Below are positions 4,812 through 7,759 of a stretch of DNA of 7,759 nt, piece by piece. The position numbers and the translations under genes are program-made. Source of the DNA: Candidatus Faecivivens stercoripullorum (GTDB lineage Bacteria > Bacillota > Clostridia > Oscillospirales > Ruminococcaceae); NCBI GenBank assembly GCA_018715285.1, contig DVLW01000144.1, positions 1 through 7,759 on the forward strand, in the 5' to 3' direction. Each line of letters starts with the position of its first letter. Position 1 is the first letter of the stretch. The notes beneath the pieces were generated by a model. The model made no database searches, had not been told where the DNA came from, and saw only the letters and a list, made by a program, of their open reading frames with translations.

Positions 4812-7604
4812 TTACAGCAGGCTTTTAACCACACCAGCACATCTGGGGCAAAGGGTCGGATGCTCTGCGTCGCTTCCAACAGTCGGAAGTACCTTCCAGC
4901 AGCGTTCGCACTTGCCGCCTTCAGCGCGCAGTGCCTCAACTGCCAGACCTTCCACTTCACCGGTAGATTCAGCTGCACCTTTGACGACCTCAACCTGAGA
5001 AACAATAAAGAGGTCAGGAAGCTGTTCTTCCATCGAAGACAGAACGTCGTACAGTTCACCGTCACAGGTGAGCACAACTTTTGCTTCCAGCGATTTGCCG
5101 AATACCTTGGCAGCACGTTTTTCTTCCAGAGCTTTCTGAACCGCACTGCGGACCTGTGCAAGAGTTGCCCACTTTTCAGGAGCAGCAACCTGGATACCGG
5201 TCAGCTCAGGCATATCGTTGTAGAAAACGCTGCCCTTGTCCAGTCCGGCGCGTACCGGCATATGCTGCCAGATCTCTTCGGAGGTGAAGACCAGAATCGG
5301 CGAGATCAGACGAACAACTGCCGTCAGGATATCATAAATTGTCGTCTGTGCCGCACGTCTGAGGACACTTTCTTTGTTCTCACAGTACAGACGGTCTTTG
5401 ATGATGTCCAGATAGAAGGAGGACATATCAACAGTGCAGAAATTCAGCACAGCATGGAAAGCAACATGGAAGTCAAATGCTTCATATCCGCTCTTGGCTT
5501 CACGGATGACCTCATCCAGACGACCATATGCCCACTTGTCCAGCTCAGTCAGCTGTTCAGGAGCAACGGCATCGGTATCAGGATTGAAGTCGCTGATGTT
5601 GCCGAGGATATAACGCGCAGTGTTACGAATCTTGCGGTATGCTTCTGCCAGCTGCTTGAAGATTTCCTTGGAGCTGCGGATATCGCTGTGATAATCAGCG
5701 GATGCAACCCACAGACGGAAGATATCTGCGCCGTACTGGTCGATAACCTCAGAAGGCGCAATCGAGTTGCCAGCAGATTTATGCATTGCCTTGCCTTCGC
5801 CGTCAACAACCCAGCCGTGGGTGCAGACAGCCTTATACGGTGCAGGCAGGCCGCAGGCAACTGCAGTCAGCAGTGAGGACTGGAACCATCCGCGGTACTG
5901 GTCAGCACCTTCCAGATACAAATCAGCAGGCCAGTTCAGTTCCGGACGCTGTTTCAGGACGCCGAAATGGGTTGTACCAGAGTCAAACCATACGTCCAGA
6001 ATATCCTGTTCCTGTTTAAAGCTGTGGCAGCCGCATTTCGGGCAGGCAAAGCCTTCGGGCAGGAAGTAATCAGGAGTATGCAGGTACCAGGAATCGGAAC
6101 CTTCTTTTCTGAACATTTCAGCGATTGCCTCAATAGTTGTCTCATTGACAATCGGCTCACCGCATTCTTCACAGTAAAGGACAGGAATCGGAACGCCCCA
6201 TCTTCTCTGACGGGAGATGCACCAGTCGTTACGGTCGCGAACCATCGAAGTGATACGGTCGCGGCCCCATTCGGGAATCCATTCGACATCGTTGATTGCC
6301 TTGACAGCATCGTCCTTGATGGCGTCAACCGAGCAGAACCACTGTTCAGTTGCACGGAACATGACCGGTTCTTTACAACGCCAGCAGTGCGGATACTGAT
6401 GGACGATATCCTCAGTTGCGAGGATTGCGCCACAGGCACGCAGGTCAGCCAGAATCGGACCGTTGGACTCAGCAGTCTTCATACCAGCATAAGGGCCGGT
6501 TTCAGCGGTCTGACGGCCTTCTGCGTCAACCGGTACAATCATCGGGATTTCCGGATACTTCTGGCAGACGATAAAGTCGTCCGCACCAAAGCCAGGTGCA
6601 GTATGAACGCATCCGGTACCGGAATCCAGTGTGACATGGTCGCCGACGATAACCATCGAAACGCGGTCATACAGCGGATGACGTGTCTTCATGTATTCGC
6701 AGTCAAGGCCGGTGAAATGACCGACCAGCTCGTAATCTTCAATGCCGGCAGTCTTCATGACACCGGGTGCAAGCTCGGTTGCCATGACATAGTACTCGTC
6801 ACCGGTATGGACGAGGGTATAATCAAAATCAGGGTTGAGCGAAATTGCGAGGTTGCCAGGGATAGTCCAGGTTGTAGTTGTCCAGATGACAAAGTAAACC
6901 TTGGATACATCTACGCCCATCGACGCAAAGAATCCCTTATCGTCAGTTACTTTAAACTTGACAAAGATAGAAGTACAGGGGTCTTCCGCGTACTCGATCT
7001 CAGCTTCAGCCAGTGCGGTACCGCACTCAGGGCACCAGTAAACCGGTTTCAGGCCGCGGTAGATCATGCCTTTTTCCGCCATCTTGCCGAATACACGGAT
7101 CTGCTCTGCCTCAAATTCGGGTTTGAGGGTGATATAAGGGTCCTTAAAGTCGCCAGTTACGCCCAGACGGATAAACTGTTCCTTCTGGCTCTCGACATAA
7201 CCCATTGCAAACTCACGGCAGATTTCCCGCAGACGGGGAACCGAAACGCCGTTTTTATCGACACCGATCTTTTTGAGTGCTTTCAGCTCGGTAGGAAGGC
7301 CATGGGTATCCCATCCCGGGACATACGGAGACTGGAAACCGGTCATATTCTTATATTTAACGATCATATCCTTGAGCACCTTATTCAGTGCAGTACCCAT
7401 ATGAATATCACCGTTTGCATAAGGAGGGCCATCATGCAGAACATATTTCGGTTTTCCTGCGTTGCGCTTAATCATATTTTCATACAGATCAATCGCATTC
7501 CAGTGTTTAATAAATGCAGGCTCCTTTTTGGGAAGCCCAGCCCGCATATCAAAATCCGTCTGGGGCAGATTCAGGGTCTTATTGTAGTCCTGGGGATTTG
7601 CCAT
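4812..7604 (-). CDS. ileS: Isoleucyl-tRNA synthetase
   Basis: The product has 930 residues, the usual size for a bacterial-type IleRS, and attaches isoleucine to tRNA-Ile in the cytoplasm. Numbering is from the chosen start. The class I ATP-binding motif is GDIHMGTALNK with HMGT at 68-71, and the second signature is KAMHKS at 605-610. The CP1 editing domain that clears mischarged valine spans roughly 190-400 and contains WTTTTWTIPGN (241-251) and GTGCVHTAPGFGADDF (329-344). CISRQRRWG (462-470) and the anticodon-binding helical domain (about 640-800) follow. The C-terminus ends in a four-cysteine zinc site (Cys899, Cys902, Cys919, Cys922), typical of bacterial-type IleRS. Two starts are possible, ATG 7613 and ATG 7604. 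AAAGGA (7618-7623) is four bases from the first and thirteen from the second, and the second is marginally favoured. The second His of HIGH is Thr and KMSKS reads AMHKS. The gene follows the divIVA-like frame by 40 bases, leaving no room for a T-box riboswitch directly ahead of ileS. Confidence 0.98.
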   Translation of the reverse strand: MANPQDYNKTLNLPQTDFDMRAGLPKKEPAFIKHWNAIDLYENMIKRNAGKPKYVLHDGPPYANGDIHMGTALNKVLKDMIVKYKNMTGFQSPYVPGWDTHGLPTELKALKKIGVDKNGVSVPRLREICREFAMGYVESQKEQFIRLGVTGDFKDPYITLKPEFEAEQIRVFGKMAEKGMIYRGLKPVYWCPECGTALAEAEIEYAEDPCTSIFVKFKVTDDKGFFASMGVDVSKVYFVIWTTTTWTIPGNLAISLNPDFDYTLVHTGDEYYVMATELAPGVMKTAGIEDYELVGHFTGLDCEYMKTRHPLYDRVSMVIVGDHVTLDSGTGCVHTAPGFGADDFIVCQKYPEIPMIVPVDAEGRQTAETGPYAGMKTAESNGPILADLRACGAILATEDIVHQYPHCWRCKEPVMFRATEQWFCSVDAIKDDAVKAINDVEWIPEWGRDRITSMVRDRNDWCISRQRRWGVPIPVLYCEECGEPIVNETTIEAIAEMFRKEGSDSWYLHTPDYFLPEGFACPKCGCHSFKQEQDILDVWFDSGTTHFGVLKQRPELNWPADLYLEGADQYRGWFQSSLLTAVACGLPAPYKAVCTHGWVVDGEGKAMHKSAGNSIAPSEVIDQYGADIFRLWVASADYHSDIRSSKEIFKQLAEAYRKIRNTARYILGNISDFNPDTDAVAPEQLTELDKWAYGRLDEVIREAKSGYEAFDFHVAFHAVLNFCTVDMSSFYLDIIKDRLYCENKESVLRRAAQTTIYDILTAVVRLISPILVFTSEEIWQHMPVRAGLDKGSVFYNDMPELTGIQVAAPEKWATLAQVRSAVQKALEEKRAAKVFGKSLEAKVVLTCDGELYDVLSSMEEQLPDLFIVSQVEVVKGAAESTGEVEGLAVEALRAEGGKCERCWKVLPTVGSDAEHPTLCPRCAGVVKSLL

Positions 7605-7617
7605 AGCTTTCATTCAT

Positions 7618-7623
7618 TCCTTT
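7618..7623 (-). promoter_or_regulatory. Ribosome binding site of ileS
   Basis: AAAGGA on the minus strand, with possible ATGs 4 bases (7613) and 13 bases (7604) downstream. The spacing does not settle the start, which shifts the protein by only three residues. Confidence 0.55.
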
Positions 7624-7644
7624 CAGTTATCTGATATCCGCTTT

Positions 7645-7759
7645 TCAGCTGAGTTTAACCTCGCCGAACTTCTCGGTAAACGAGCCCGAGTTAAAAGCGA
7701 ATTCTTCTGCACTTTTTGTTTTTTCTTTTTCTTCCGGCTGAGCAGTTTTCTGGTCTGCT
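7645..7759 (-). CDS. C-terminal tail of a probable DivIVA-like cell division protein (partial)
   Basis: The minus frame entering from the right edge gives 37 residues and a TGA stop (7645-7647). It opens with a lysine- and glutamate-rich, probably disordered stretch (QPEEKEKTKSAEE) and ends in FNSGSFTEKFGEVKLS. The other two frames either stop early or run on as low-complexity Lys/Arg sequence, so this is the credible one. The assignment rests mainly on position: in many Gram-positive bacteria divIVA stands directly before ileS, lspA and an rluD-type gene. DivIVA proteins are coiled-coil scaffolds that bind curved membrane at poles and septa, with variable polar C-termini. The coiled-coil region itself lies outside the window, so the name remains an inference; that a gene ends here is fairly sure. 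Confidence 0.55.
   Translation of the reverse strand, partial: ADQKTAQPEEKEKTKSAEEFAFNSGSFTEKFGEVKLS

Noticed and set aside
4677..5876. A 399-codon open frame on the plus strand opposite the ileS 3' end
   Set aside because: Same codon-aligned shadow effect as above; it also runs through the intergenic hairpin and has no recognisable domain.
5967..7634. A 555-codon open frame on the plus strand opposite ileS
   Set aside because: It is codon-aligned with ileS on the opposite strand, so its stops could only come from TTA, CTA or TCA codons in ileS, which this gene hardly uses. The protein has no recognisable motif, while ileS is certain.
7605..7644. T-box riboswitch upstream of ileS
   Set aside because: T-boxes often control ileS in Firmicutes, but only 40 bases separate ileS from the preceding gene and no T-box structure can fit; any such element would lie upstream of the window.

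Overview
The window reads as one minus-strand block of bacterial housekeeping genes. The order is a probable divIVA-like tail, then ileS, lspA, an RluD-type pseudouridine synthase and a two-gene (split) transketolase. This order, the Shine-Dalgarno sites and the split transketolase suggest a Gram-positive Firmicute, probably a clostridial relative of the Ruminococcaceae/Oscillospiraceae. That placement is an inference from gene content and protein style; no database was searched. Every gene I accept is on the minus strand. The long plus-strand reading frames are codon-aligned shadows of the real genes.

Transcription runs from high to low coordinates. At 7645-7759 is the C-terminal tail of a charged protein, probably DivIVA. 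Next are ileS (4812-7604), a 101-nt gap holding a strong two-part hairpin (4741-4787), and lspA (4219-4710). These are followed by a 608-residue protein that joins a complete S4/RluD pseudouridine synthase to a complete Cof-type HAD phosphatase (2380-4206), then the N-terminal (1510-2349) and C-terminal (543-1487) transketolase subunits. Apart from the ileS-lspA gap the intergenic distances are 12 to 40 nt, and I see no terminator before a clear Rho-independent one at 494-522. The block is therefore probably one long transcript whose promoter lies outside the window.

A separate unit begins downstream of that terminator. A promoter with both consensus hexamers (394-423) drives the 5' end of a gene for a small lipoprotein (1-293), which is cut by the window edge. 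Its leader of about 90 nt contains a possible 8-codon peptide ORF.

Functionally, ileS charges tRNA-Ile, lspA cleaves signal peptides from prolipoproteins, the RluD domain modifies 23S rRNA, and the transketolase pair belongs to the non-oxidative pentose phosphate pathway. The most unusual item is the in-frame RluD-HAD fusion. Smaller points of interest are the variant signature motifs of the IleRS, the ileS-lspA hairpin, and the transketolase pair attached to the divIVA-ileS-lspA-rluD cluster. I found no mobile element, CRISPR array, RNA gene or defence-like system.
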